A stretch of 64,000 nucleotides of DNA from Alphaproteobacteria bacterium (GCA_003139615.1 PLJH01000141.1:30567-94566), one strand, 5' to 3'. Positions 1 to 8,037 are shown, numbered from the stretch's first letter. Notes: generated by a model not told the origin, from the letters alone. Numbers and translations: made by a program.

Positions 1-9
1 GATGCTTTG

Positions 10-62
10 GCGGTCATAGCAGAGAGGTGCCGATCGACGCCGCATCTCTCTGCTATGACCGC
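10..62. repeat. Long perfect inverted repeat (hairpin)
   Basis: Two 17-bp arms (GCGGTCATAGCAGAGAG at 10-26 and its exact complement at 46-62) face each other. After one G-T wobble the pairing continues for three more pairs, leaving an 11-nt loop. No T-run follows, so it does not look like an intrinsic terminator. It may be a protein-binding site or the end of a mobile element that starts before the window. Confidence 0.7.
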
Positions 63-264
63 TAGCTACGTGTTTGGAGCGAATGCGCTCGGTGTGGACG
101 TCGGATCATGGCTCGGTCGCGAATGTCCGGCGCAAAATACGACTATATTATCTTGCCAACACGCGGGCGAAGCCGGTTGTCGCGCTGACGGCCGGAGCGT
201 CCGCTCAGCGAGCGACGACTGTACGCTCCCCCCCAAAAGAACCACCAACTGGATAGACCATAAC

Positions 265-284
265 ATACTCCGTGTACGGAGTAT
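265..284. promoter_or_regulatory. Operator-like dyad
   Basis: ATACTCCGTGTACGGAGTAT has two perfect 9-bp half-sites separated by two bases, and TATATA follows at once. The geometry resembles TetR- or MerR-type operators, but no complete regulator gene lies next to it. The nearest gene is the broken AlpA-like ORF starting near 393. The regulator is unknown. Confidence 0.4.
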
Positions 285-392
285 ATAGCTACAGTTGCTC
301 CGCGACTTTACCCACACCCAGCGATAGTCTTGGAGAGCCCACCGGTGCGGCTTTCGCAACCGAGGCGTAGACGCTCCCTTTCAAGGGAGTAG

Positions 393-605
393 TTCGATGT
401 ATCCCTAGCAAGTCGATCGAAGAAGGGGCTGAGAACTGTCTATGGCATTCCGTACAGCCCTCGGCATATCGTGCGTCTCGAAAAAGCCGGACAATTTCCG
501 AAGAGGATTCGGCTTGGCCAGAGCCGGGTCGCGTGACTGCTCTCGGAGGTGGAGGAATGGCTCATTGTACGCATCGCGAAGCGCGAGGCGTCCATAGACC
601 ACTGA
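393..605 (+). pseudogene. AlpA-like transcriptional regulator, inactivated
   Basis: The frame beginning at 393 reads SKKGLRTVYGIPYSPRHI, then VRLEKAGQFPKRIRLGQ, then SRVA, then TGA, then LLSEVEEWL, ending at TGA 603-605. This is the AlpA/MerR-like helix-turn-helix fold used by prophages and integrative elements to control excision. The in-frame TGA at 534-536 replaces the Trp codon usually found in the RVAW/RVGW motif, and no ATG, GTG or TTG exists between the upstream stop at 390 and the domain. The gene therefore lacks both a start and an intact reading frame. It is closely similar to the intact AlpA-like gene at 4009-4209 (SPQHVARLEAAGRFPKRVKL), so it is probably a relic of a related element. 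Confidence 0.75.
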
Positions 606-670
606 CACTCTCTTCTGGGGTACTTGGGGGATCGGCTCGCTACCGGTCCCTCTTTTTTTGTCCGAAACAG

Positions 671-704
671 GGGGCGATACGCTGGGGGATACACGGGGGG
701 ATAC
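671..704. repeat. Three 12-bp iterons (GGGGGATAC-type)
   Basis: GATAC occurs at 676, 688 and 700, each preceded by a G-run, giving an exact 12-bp period. The array sits about 70 bp downstream of the dead AlpA-like gene. Regular one-turn repeats of this kind are typical binding arrays for excisionase, integrase-arm or replication proteins. The binding protein is unknown. Confidence 0.5.
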
Positions 705-859
705 TGCATCCCCCTGCCCTCGATACCAGTTCGGCCGAATAGCCTCATGAATTCAACGCGTTCAACCGAGCAAACCAAATAATCCGTACCCCGACTTTAG
801 AGCCCTCTTCTTCATATCCTCTATGTCCCCCACCACCCACCCATCTAACGCCTCATCCG

Positions 860-2980
860 CTACCACTCGTCCGATGGCGCTGTTGGGTCATTCTCTTGTT
901 CGCCAATCGCCCTGAACTCATGACTTCGAAGGGGCGCCTCCGTCCGGTCCGATCCCGGATCGAATCTGGCCGTGAAGCCTTCGCCCCGGACTGTATCGTC
1001 GCGCGGCCCCCCGGCGTCGGAAATGCCGGTCCGCGCGCGATTGATCTCTCGGAGCCGCGAATAAGCGTCTTCCGCCATCCGCGACTGATCGTTCAGAAGG
1101 CCGAACTCGATCGGGATGCTGACGGCGCCCGGCGTGACGCCGCGGATGTGGCAGGCGAAGGAAAGGCTCGGCTGCGACAGAATAAAATCCGCGGTCGTGC
1201 GCATGTCGGGAGCGAGCGCGCGGGCGTCGCCGGTCGAGACGCCCGAGGCCATTTTGATCGCCGTGTTGGCGGCGAGAGACGCGCGCAGCGAGGGTGTTGC
1301 CTGGTCCAGGAACTGGTGGGCGAAGACGCAGCCCAGTTTGTACTTGCGGGCCTCCGTCAGAAGATCGTCGATATTGCTGTCGAAATAGGCGGCAGCCTCG
1401 TCAACGATGAGGAATGTGGGCCGCCGTTCGTCCTCCGGGATGGCCGCCCGCTCGAGGATCGCCTGGAGCACCAGCGAGATGAAGATACGGCCGAAATTGG
1501 CGCTGGCCCCTTTGAGGAAGTCCTTGGCCGTGTCGACAAATACGATGGCGCCGTCGTTCAGCGACGTGAAGAGGTCGATCTTGGTGCGGGGCGCGGTGAA
1601 CAGGCGGGCCAGCGTCGGGTTTTCGAGAATGGCGTTGAGGCGATAGCGGATCTGTTCCTTGGTCTGAACGAAGGTCTTGGATTGGAAGTCCCGCTCGAAG
1701 AACTGACGCTGGATCGGCGGCAGGCTTGCGATGGCCACGCGGTATGGTGCGGCATCGTCCATTAGGGCGAGCATATCGAGGATGGTGGCACTTCGGCCTA
1801 TGGTCTCAGGCAATGCGAGCATCAGGCGCGCCACGAAACGGAAGAACACGCCCTGCTTGGCGGTCAGGTCCGCGCCGATGAGACCCGCAAACAGATAGTC
1901 GAATGTCTGGATGACCCCGGCGGTGACCTGTTCCCTGGTCTCTTCGTCGTATGCTCCGAGCCGATCGCGGTTCACATCGAAGATATTGAGCGCCGGCGGA
2001 TGCTTGATGTCTCGAGGGGATATGAGCAGGAACCGTTCGGCGAGCGCCCCATATCCTGGCTCGAACAGTTCGAGGCGCGAAAGTTTGCGGATCAGGTCGC
2101 TTTGGCTGTCCACGATTACGAGTGCCGGCGGCTCGTCCGACATGAGGTCGGACAGGATTAGATTCTGGAGGAGCGTCGTCTTCCCTGCTCCGCTGCCGCC
2201 CACGACATGCATGTGGCTGAAGCGCTCGCGATAGGTGAACTGGAGGGGCACGGGCGCGAGGAAGAAATCATGAAAGGGCGTGCCTTTGAGGTATTGCTCC
2301 ACAATGTCGTGCAGCGGCGCATCGTTTTGCGACGGCTTCCTGAACGGCTTCTTGGGCTCATGCGGATCGGCGATGCCCGAGACCTCGCAGATGTTAAAAT
2401 ATAGCCGCTGTGCGACATCGACGAACAGCCCGTTGTCCACATAGCTTTGCTGCCACAACTCGCCATAGAGATTGTCCATCAGGAGCTTAGGCTCGGGCAG
2501 CAGATAGACGAGCGGAATCGTGAAGGGTGACGGCTCGAAAGCGAGCGGGAGTTCGTCGGCGAGCCTGTCGCCGATCTGCGACAGGCAGTGGACCAAGAGC
2601 GAAATCACCCGTTCTTCATGGGCGTGGAAATATTCCTTGGCGCGCAGGAAATGTCGTAAATCGACCTGCTCCTTCAGCGACAAGTGCGTCCTGTCGAGGT
2701 CGATTGTCGGAAACTCGAAGATCGTCTTCTCGGATCGGAGCATGCGATCGATCAACTGGGAGAAGTGAGGCAGGACGGGCTCTGAAAGCCGGTCCATGAC
2801 GGCCCCGTAGATCTGGCCACCCAGTTCGATGTTGGCTTGTCTCTCGTCGGCATAGCGCGACCGCAGATGCATAGCTCGCACGCGCGCGTACAACTCCTTG
2901 GTGTCGGAAAGGTCGCGGGCGCGTTCGTCCGTAAACCGGCGCGCGAAGGGCGTGAAGACCGACGGCTTGAAGTCGTCCAT
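860..2980 (-). CDS. Conjugation/TraG-VirD4-like (HerA-FtsK superfamily) ATPase
   Basis: This 706-residue protein is probably a DNA-translocating or coupling ATPase of a conjugative element. Walker A is GGSGAGKTT at residues 261-269. A strand ending in a strand-Asp (ALVIVDSQSD) lies near 286-295, and Walker B is FLIVDEAA at 523-530, followed by a TraG-type C-terminal region with an AHQFLDQ motif. The ORF could extend upstream, but that part lies over the previous gene. The ATG at 2978-2980 overlaps the TGA of the upstream gene by one base, which indicates translational coupling. Together with a membrane partner and the replication-relaxation gene at 4440 it resembles small mobilisation modules. 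No relaxase or other T4SS subunit is visible, so the module may be incomplete. Confidence 0.8.
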   Translation of the reverse strand: MDDFKPSVFTPFARRFTDERARDLSDTKELYARVRAMHLRSRYADERQANIELGGQIYGAVMDRLSEPVLPHFSQLIDRMLRSEKTIFEFPTIDLDRTHLSLKEQVDLRHFLRAKEYFHAHEERVISLLVHCLSQIGDRLADELPLAFEPSPFTIPLVYLLPEPKLLMDNLYGELWQQSYVDNGLFVDVAQRLYFNICEVSGIADPHEPKKPFRKPSQNDAPLHDIVEQYLKGTPFHDFFLAPVPLQFTYRERFSHMHVVGGSGAGKTTLLQNLILSDLMSDEPPALVIVDSQSDLIRKLSRLELFEPGYGALAERFLLISPRDIKHPPALNIFDVNRDRLGAYDEETREQVTAGVIQTFDYLFAGLIGADLTAKQGVFFRFVARLMLALPETIGRSATILDMLALMDDAAPYRVAIASLPPIQRQFFERDFQSKTFVQTKEQIRYRLNAILENPTLARLFTAPRTKIDLFTSLNDGAIVFVDTAKDFLKGASANFGRIFISLVLQAILERAAIPEDERRPTFLIVDEAAAYFDSNIDDLLTEARKYKLGCVFAHQFLDQATPSLRASLAANTAIKMASGVSTGDARALAPDMRTTADFILSQPSLSFACHIRGVTPGAVSIPIEFGLLNDQSRMAEDAYSRLREINRARTGISDAGGPRDDTVRGEGFTARFDPGSDRTEAPLRSHEFRAIGEQENDPTAPSDEW

Positions 2981-3723
2981 CAGAGGATTTCGTAGAGGAG
3001 AACGAGGGCGAGAAGTCCCAGCACGCAGGCTGCGGCCCGGACCTGGATGCTGGTGAAAGGCCAGCCCCTTCCGGACGCGTATGCGAGGATTTTGACCTCC
3101 AGCACCATCCACCGGTTTTTCATCGCATCCTGAAAAACGGCGAAGTCCTTGTTGAACTCGAATTGTGGGCTCGGAACCGGTGCAAACTCGGCGTCGATGA
3201 TCGCGGCATCGGCGCCCTTGGACTCGTATTCGAGCAGGGGTGGTGCGCTCTGCGCCACATGCACTTTCTCCTCGCCATTGACATATTCGACGACCACCTC
3301 GCTGCCATCGAAGGTGCTCGCCACTTCGAGATAGCGGGTGAGGTTCTTGCAAGCGGTCCGGATCGTGTCTTCGCTTTCGAGAAGCTCCTCAAGGTCCTTG
3401 CACTCGATGTGGTGGCCACGCCCGAGGCTTGCGATCGAAATGTTGAGCTGCATCTTGGCGAGCGCCATCGACATCGCTCCGCGCGCGAGCCCGGCCACAC
3501 GGTTGCCGACCGGGCCTTCCTGGGTGCGGTCGAGATGGGTGCCGGCCGCCTCGAAGTGCTTCTGCGCCGCGCGGCTGTTGTAGATGCTCTGGCCGCCGAT
3601 CTTGTAGCGGTTGATGTTGGATTTTTCCTCGGGCGTGTAGTCTGCGCGAACGTCGAGGCAGAACAGGATCGTGGAGGCAACGAGACCTCCCGTACGCTGC
3701 GTGCGCTGGAGCTTGAGTTGCAT
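2980..3723 (-). CDS. Hypothetical protein with C-terminal membrane anchor
   Basis: I do not recognise this 247-residue protein. It is mostly soluble and ends in one hydrophobic segment (VRAAACVLGLLALVLLYEIL), so it is likely tail-anchored in the inner membrane facing the cytoplasm. The ATG at 3723 has AGGTG six bases upstream. A GTG at 3732 is possible but has no ribosome-binding site. The stop overlaps the start of the TraG-like ATPase, and the 58-residue membrane protein lies directly upstream, so the three form one operon. A role as membrane partner of the ATPase is inferred from position only. Confidence 0.7.
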   Translation of the reverse strand: MQLKLQRTQRTGGLVASTILFCLDVRADYTPEEKSNINRYKIGGQSIYNSRAAQKHFEAAGTHLDRTQEGPVGNRVAGLARGAMSMALAKMQLNISIASLGRGHHIECKDLEELLESEDTIRTACKNLTRYLEVASTFDGSEVVVEYVNGEEKVHVAQSAPPLLEYESKGADAAIIDAEFAPVPSPQFEFNKDFAVFQDAMKNRWMVLEVKILAYASGRGWPFTSIQVRAAACVLGLLALVLLYEIL

Positions 3724-3732
3724 GGCCGGCAC

Positions 3733-3909
3733 CTAGACGCGATCGCGTGCCGCACGCCAACGCGCGAACAGGTAAAAACCGCCGCCTATGACGAGCGCCG
3801 CCACGACAAGCACCGTTGGATGACCGAGCAGCCAGCCGATACTGCCGGCAAGCAGGACAAGCACCGCAATTCCCGCAAGTGCAGGAAGGAGGTGTTTCAT
3901 ATCTGGCAT
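3733..3909 (-). CDS. Small two-helix membrane protein
   Basis: This 58-residue ORF begins MPDMKHLLPALAG and has two hydrophobic helices, about residues 6-28 and 32-48, and a basic tail (ARWRAARDRV). GGGGGAA lies a few bases upstream of the ATG, a good ribosome-binding site. Its TAG is followed within ten bases by the next gene, so it heads the operon with the TraG-like ATPase. Its function is unknown. The small size and operon position suggest an accessory membrane component of the transfer module. Confidence 0.65.
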   Translation of the reverse strand: MPDMKHLLPALAGIAVLVLLAGSIGWLLGHPTVLVVAALVIGGGFYLFARWRAARDRV

Positions 3910-4008
3910 GGTATTCCCCCTTGAACAACCAAGGGTTGTAAAGAAATGAGCTGGAAGTCAAGACCAAAACGAAAAGGACGAAGCCAGGGCCTCGTCCTTT
4001 TCACTCCC

Positions 4009-4209
4009 TCATTGGGAGGTGTCAGGGGTATTTTCTCTGCGTTGGATGCGCTTCTGAAGCCAGTCCAAGACTTCCTGCTCGATCAAGCCCACCCTGCATT
4101 GCCCGAGTTTGACCCTTTTGGGGAATCTCCCGGCCGCTTCGAGACGGGCCACATGCTGAGGACTATAGAGAACTAACTCCTTGAGCTGACGCTTTGACAA
4201 TAACCGCAT
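4009..4209 (-). CDS. AlpA-family transcriptional regulator
   Basis: This 66-residue protein begins MRLLSKRQLKELVLYSPQHV and continues with the AlpA signature around FPKRVKLGQCRVG and a closing helix EVLDWL. AlpA proteins bind DNA through a winged helix and switch on excision or integrase genes of prophage-like elements. The usual Trp after RVG is Leu here. The ORF could start further upstream, but GAGGAG lies nine bases before the ATG at 4209 and fixes this start. It is transcribed away from the replication-relaxation gene. A hairpin covers its ribosome-binding site. Confidence 0.85.
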   Translation of the reverse strand: MRLLSKRQLKELVLYSPQHVARLEAAGRFPKRVKLGQCRVGLIEQEVLDWLQKRIQRRENTPDTSQ

Positions 4210-4217
4210 CGCAAGCA

Positions 4218-4233
4218 CTCCTCGTGAGAGGAG
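4218..4233 (-). promoter_or_regulatory. Hairpin sequestering the alpA ribosome-binding site
   Basis: On the minus strand CTCCTC, loop TCAC and GAGGAG form a perfect 6-bp stem with a 4-nt loop. The 3' arm GAGGAG is the Shine-Dalgarno sequence of the AlpA-like gene starting at 4209. When folded it would block translation, so expression may be controlled at translation or depend on an opening factor. Confidence 0.45.
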
Positions 4234-4313
4234 CATCGCGATGCCCCATGGGTTGACGCCCAGTGGACGGCCAGAACTTAGCGTCACTCAACTTCCGGTT
4301 CAACATACCCCAC

Positions 4314-4327
4314 GCTGAATATTCAGC
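4314..4327. promoter_or_regulatory. Perfect 14-bp palindrome in divergent promoter region
   Basis: GCTGAATATTCAGC is fully self-complementary. It lies between the divergently transcribed AlpA-like gene (start 4209) and the replication-relaxation gene (start about 4440). The position suits an operator bound by a dimeric regulator that controls both directions. The regulator is unknown. Confidence 0.4.
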
Positions 4328-4439
4328 TTGCGCGCGAAATAATTCCAGCTGAACTCTGCGCTCCCTACCCTCTCATAGATGAACATTGCAAGACATGCCG
4401 CGCGTGTCGCGCGACTGCTGCCGGTGCTATGGCGCGGTT

Positions 4440-5363
4440 ATGGACACGCAAACTCGCCGCTCCCGTATGCGCCGTACTCGCACCGGCAAACGCATCGAGC
4501 TTACCGACCGGGACCTCGATATCTTCCGCTTGCTGGCGCGCTACCGCTATCTCCCTTCAACCTATATCCATGCCTTCGTCGGCGGCGCCTCCAAGACCCG
4601 CTTCAAAGAGCGGTTGGGCGACCTTTTCCACGAAGGCTATCTCGACCGGCCTGCGCGCCAATGGGAACTGGCAAATTGCCGGCATCGTCCCGCGATACAC
4701 GAACTTGATACTAGCGCGACGCGGATTCTGAACGAGCAGGGCCTGGTCGAAGAATCGCGCACATGGTTATCGCCTTTGCCACACCGCCAATTTTTGCATT
4801 CCCTTATGGTTTGCGAGCTCTTGGCATCGATTGAACTTGGCATTCGCACTACGCCCGGCTTGCGGTTTATCCCCTGGTCGGAAATTCTGGCGAAAGCGCC
4901 TCAGGCGACGCGCGCGCTCCCGATGCCGATGAGCTTGCGGTCCACGGCTCAAGCAGGCGGAGTCACTCCCGACGGGTTATTCGGGATTGAATATACTGGC
5001 GGAGAGAAAAGGACGTACCGCTTCTTTGCATTAGAGGCGGATCGCGGCACCATGCCGGTCGCGCGGTCGAATCCGGATCAAACATCGTACCTTGGAAAGC
5101 TCGCGGCATATCAAGACATTGTTTCAACTCAGACCTATAAGCCGCAATTAGGCATTCCAAATCTGCTCGTGCTGACGCTCACCACGAGCGAACGGCGTTT
5201 GGGGGAGATCATGCAACGCTTTGCAAAACCGGCCAGCGGCACAACTGCGTTTCTGTTCAAGGCGCATAGCGAGTCCGAGTTGATGTCGCCGGCGCGTCAA
5301 CTCTCTTCTGAACCTTGGCATCGCTGTGATATGCCGCCGCTGCGCATTGATTGCCAGAGGTGA
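4440..5363 (+). CDS. Replication-relaxation family protein
   Basis: This protein of about 307 residues is a MobC/replication-relaxation type winged-helix protein found on plasmids and conjugative elements. The N-terminal third, RIELTDRDLDIFRLLARYRY followed by a region around KTRFKERLGDLFHEGYL, is the characteristic winged helix. The C-terminal part (TPDGLFGIEY, FFALEADRGTMP) resembles a nuclease-like fold with an Asp and a Glu. The ATG at 4440 is chosen because the domain starts just after it. An upstream ATG at 4386 is possible and neither has a strong ribosome-binding site. Such genes commonly sit beside TraG-like ATPases, as here. Confidence 0.8.
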   Translation: MDTQTRRSRMRRTRTGKRIELTDRDLDIFRLLARYRYLPSTYIHAFVGGASKTRFKERLGDLFHEGYLDRPARQWELANCRHRPAIHELDTSATRILNEQGLVEESRTWLSPLPHRQFLHSLMVCELLASIELGIRTTPGLRFIPWSEILAKAPQATRALPMPMSLRSTAQAGGVTPDGLFGIEYTGGEKRTYRFFALEADRGTMPVARSNPDQTSYLGKLAAYQDIVSTQTYKPQLGIPNLLVLTLTTSERRLGEIMQRFAKPASGTTAFLFKAHSESELMSPARQLSSEPWHRCDMPPLRIDCQR

Positions 5364-5368
5364 GCTTA

Positions 5369-5458
5369 ATGTCGGAATTTTTAAAAAAATCTCTCAAAAT
5401 TTGGAGAAAGTTGGGAGTGCTCGCGCTGGGTTTGTTGGTGTCCATCGCGCTGATTTAA
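5369..5458 (+). CDS. 29-residue membrane peptide
   Basis: The ORF reads [16 protein letters not shown] and then a hydrophobic helix, [13 protein letters not shown], to TAA. AGAGGTGAG precedes the ATG at normal spacing, and the gene follows the replication-relaxation stop by five bases, so it is probably translated from the same mRNA. A basic amphipathic start followed by one membrane helix is typical of small inner-membrane peptides and of type I toxin-like peptides. No antisense RNA or antitoxin can be identified by eye. A real gene is likely but its function is unknown. Confidence 0.5.
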   Translation: MSEFLKKSLKIWRKLGVLALGLLVSIALI

Positions 5459-5640
5459 GGCGCTAGCGCCTCCAGCGCTTCGAATTCGCCATCGGACAAC
5501 GCAACCGCGGCGGCCGCGACATTTTCATCCAGATGCGAGACTTTGGATGTTTCAGGTATCGGCAAGATCACGGGACTGCACTTGAGAAGCCAGGCAAGCG
5601 CTATCTGGCAGGGCGTCGTCTTGTGCGCGCAAACGATCTG
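5455..5640 (-). pseudogene. Aldo/keto reductase, C-terminal fragment
   Basis: On the minus strand the frame reads [20 protein letters not shown], then a VILPIPETS stretch and [14 protein letters not shown] to a TAA stop. This is the C-terminal end of an aldo/keto reductase, where the IPGTS-like loop helps bind NADPH. The N-terminal 80 percent is missing: an in-frame TAG lies just upstream and the sequence beyond belongs to a transposase fragment. It is a relic left by rearrangement. Its stop overlaps that of the convergent 29-residue peptide gene, and a 14-bp palindrome (5458-5471) sits at its end. Confidence 0.7.
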
Positions 5641-5644
5641 TTGG

Positions 5645-5897
5645 AACCGTGTCTATGCGCGGCGCCGAGCACGCGTCGCAAGGTGTGGGCGTCGTGCCGG
5701 CAGAAAATGAGTTGCACGTGATTCGGCATGAGGCAGTAAACCCAGATTTCGACATTGGCGTCTCGCGTCTGCTCGGCGAGTATGTCGCAATAGATGTCAT
5801 AGCTGCCGTCTTCGAAGAAGATTGGCTCGCAGCGATTGCCCCGCGCGTTGGCAAGGTGCGGGCAGCCCAGAACAGCGATGCGAGGCAGTCTGGCCAT
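5645..5897 (-). pseudogene. REP-associated (IS200-like Y1) transposase, truncated
   Basis: The fragment begins MARLPRIAVLGCPHLANARG, continues EPIFFEDGSYDIYCDILAEQ and reaches CLMPNHVQLIF. This is the start of a REP-associated tyrosine transposase, an HUH single-strand endonuclease that moves palindromic REP sequences. The gene breaks off after about 85 residues where the aldo/keto reductase fragment begins, so the catalytic Tyr is lost. In addition the second His of the HUH motif (normally PNHVHL) is Gln. It is certainly inactive. A REP-like inverted repeat is present at 32211-32278. Confidence 0.75.
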
Positions 5898-6111
5898 GCA
5901 CTCTCATAGCATGCCGCCCTTGAAGCAGTCCTCCTGCAGCTGTCGCAATCGCGCATACGATCGTACCGGCATTTGCTCTCAATGCGTCTTGGCACAGAAA
6001 AACAAGATTCTATTCGCCGAAACATAGTTTTTCGATAGGGACACAGCAAACCTTGTGATAATATCGGGGCACTTTAGGGGTTCTGAGAAACGCTCAATTC
6101 AGTGGGGATGT

Positions 6112-6396
6112 ATGAAACGCTCGACGCTAATACTTTTGATTTTAGATCTTGCCGTGTGGGGCGGAATGGCTTGGCTAGGTAGTGTTCTTCTCGTACATGA
6201 GTGGCCGCGACCGGGGCGAAGCGATATCGGCCAAATGGAAAGCTATCTTGCCTTACCTTTGATTATGGTCTCCGTTTCGACACTCCCCACCGCCATACTC
6301 GCTCGGACGCGTTGGGCTGCGTACGGAAACGCTTGGTCAATATTCACGTTGCTCCTGTTACTTCCGTACGGCTGCTTCTATACGGGTGGGATGTGA
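6112..6396 (+). CDS. Small hypothetical membrane protein
   Basis: This 94-residue ORF starts MKRSTLILLILDLAVWGGMA and has three predicted membrane helices, about residues 5-27, 47-64 and 76-92. I do not recognise the family. The ATG at 6112 is chosen over an in-frame one at 6055 because it directly precedes the first helix and GGGGA lies upstream. Local GC content is lower than in the secretion genes, in keeping with accessory DNA. It stands alone, and about 235 bp without a visible gene follow. Confidence 0.5.
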   Translation: MKRSTLILLILDLAVWGGMAWLGSVLLVHEWPRPGRSDIGQMESYLALPLIMVSVSTLPTAILARTRWAAYGNAWSIFTLLLLLPYGCFYTGGM

Positions 6397-6633
6397 GCCA
6401 TAATTGTGAACCTGCCGTCCATATCTTGGAGGCAGCAGAATCACGCATGGCTCTTGCAGTTATATTGTGAATGGGCATCTTTTAGATGCTTAAGATGAAG
6501 GCAAGTCGGACACCCAAATATACAAGCTCGCCAAAGCATTTTCCTGTAGTTGGATAAGAGTGCGCCATTGCATGTCAATCGTTTTCTCCATTAGGATGTT
6601 GGCCAGCATTGGTTTGTAAGGTAGGCATTCGAG

Positions 6634-7038
6634 ATGAGCTCACATCTGCAGTTCATATTTGGATTCGTGCTTCTTACGGCTGTGCCAGTTAGGGCCGCGG
6701 AACCACTGTCCTTCCAAGGGCTTTGGGATGCGGTCGCACGCATTCCAGATTGCAAGCAGTCGCGGTTTCCAGATTTCATCTTGGTTACGTGCGAGAAAGC
6801 ACACACGCTTTGGTATTTTACAAAGCCCAATAACCCTGCATATCCGGGCGTTATCAAGCGCTATCTAGCTGACAGGAATGGCGCTTGGTATGCGAAAGAG
6901 GACGGCCAGTCTTTCGGCCCAGATGCCGCACAACCTGCCTTTAAGGCATGGATGGCTCAGATAACCGAATTAGATCGACAGGCAAGCGAGGCAAATGGAA
7001 TGCAGCCTGACAAGAACTCTGTCGCTAGCCCAAAATAA
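6634..7038 (+). CDS. Hypothetical secreted protein
   Basis: This 134-residue ORF has a signal peptide (about residues 1-21, ending in PVRAAEP) and a small soluble domain with two Cys (IPDCKQ, LVTCEK) that could form a disulphide in the periplasm. I do not recognise the family. It lies between unknown genes and the IS3 element and has lower GC content than the surrounding core genes. It might be an effector or immunity protein by location, but nothing in the sequence shows this. Confidence 0.5.
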   Translation: MSSHLQFIFGFVLLTAVPVRAAEPLSFQGLWDAVARIPDCKQSRFPDFILVTCEKAHTLWYFTKPNNPAYPGVIKRYLADRNGAWYAKEDGQSFGPDAAQPAFKAWMAQITELDRQASEANGMQPDKNSVASPK

Positions 7039-7110
7039 GTGTGTTCACCAAGTGACATCTTCTTTAGCCAAGGAAGGTTCTTCCACTGACCTTGACGTTG
7101 CCCCCAAGTC

Positions 7111-8037
7111 TCATCCAGTTGCGACTTGAATCTGGCGGTTGATTTTCTCCATCTGCACGGTCGTAGCAATGGGGTGGGCCGCGGAGCCTTCGAAGCGCAG
7201 CGGCCTGGCCCATTGCGGTCCGAACTGAGCGGCATGTACGGCTGGCGTCAGCCAGCCGATGCGAGAATGCGGTCTGACGTTGTTGTAGTCGCGCCGCCAT
7301 TCCTCGAGAGCCACGCGCACCTGCATCAGGGAGGTGAACAACGTCTCGTTCAGAAACTCGTCGCGCAGCCGCCCGTTGAAGCTTTCGACGAAGCCGTTCT
7401 GCATGGGCTTTCCCGGCGCGATGTAGTGCCATTCGACCTGGGTGTCTGCCGTCCAGGTCAGGATCGCGTTGCTCGTCAACTCCGTGCCGTTGTCGCTGAC
7501 GATCATTTTGGGTTTGCCGCGCCAGGCGATGAGGAGATCGAGTTCGCGCGCCACTCTCTTGCCCGATAGCGATGTATCGGCGACCGTGGCAAGGCATTCA
7601 CGCGTGCAGACATCGTAGACCGCCAGGATGCGGAAGCGGCGGCCGCAGACGAACTGATCCGAGACAAAGTCCAGCGCCCACAAATCGTTCGGGGCTGCCG
7701 GGATCGCCATCGGAGCCCTTGTTCCCAAGGCTCTTTTGCGTCCGCCTCGCTTACGCACCATGAGCCGTTCCTCACGATAGATGCGGAAAAGCCGCTTGTG
7801 ATTCACAATGAACCCCTCGGGGCGCAGAAAGATCAGCAGGCGTCGATAGCCGAAGCGCCGACGCTCGCGGGCCAACGCCCGCAACCTTTCGCGCAGCTTC
7901 GGATCGTCCGGCCGCTGCGAGCGATACCGCACCGTCATCCGATCGCAGCCCGCCACCCGGCACGCCCGCCGCTCGCTCATCTCGTGGACTTTGCCGAGAT
8001 GGGCGACAGCCTCTCGCTTTGCAGCGGGCGTCACCAT
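7111..8037 (-). CDS. IS3-family transposase OrfB (DDE integrase domain)
   Basis: This 308-residue catalytic subunit has an N-terminal HTH_21 region followed by an rve integrase core. The DDE triad is visible as [19 protein letters not shown] and [15 protein letters not shown]. It is normally made as an OrfAB fusion by -1 frameshifting. A run of seven A residues lies at the end of orfA on the minus strand (complement of 8037-8043), and OrfB starts at ATGGTGA overlapping the orfA stop. The gene looks intact, so the element could be active. Confidence 0.9.
   Translation of the reverse strand: MVTPAAKREAVAHLGKVHEMSERRACRVAGCDRMTVRYRSQRPDDPKLRERLRALARERRRFGYRRLLIFLRPEGFIVNHKRLFRIYREERLMVRKRGGRKRALGTRAPMAIPAAPNDLWALDFVSDQFVCGRRFRILAVYDVCTRECLATVADTSLSGKRVARELDLLIAWRGKPKMIVSDNGTELTSNAILTWTADTQVEWHYIAPGKPMQNGFVESFNGRLRDEFLNETLFTSLMQVRVALEEWRRDYNNVRPHSRIGWLTPAVHAAQFGPQWARPLRFEGSAAHPIATTVQMEKINRQIQVATG

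Noticed and set aside
640..662. T-run near 652-659 considered as an intrinsic terminator for the AlpA relic
   Set aside because: The sequence before the T-run (GCTCGCTACCGGTCCC) does not form a stable stem.
896..1765. 289-residue plus-strand ORF over the TraG-like ATPase
   Set aside because: It is antisense to a gene with clear Walker motifs, has no family resemblance and reflects high-GC shadow reading.
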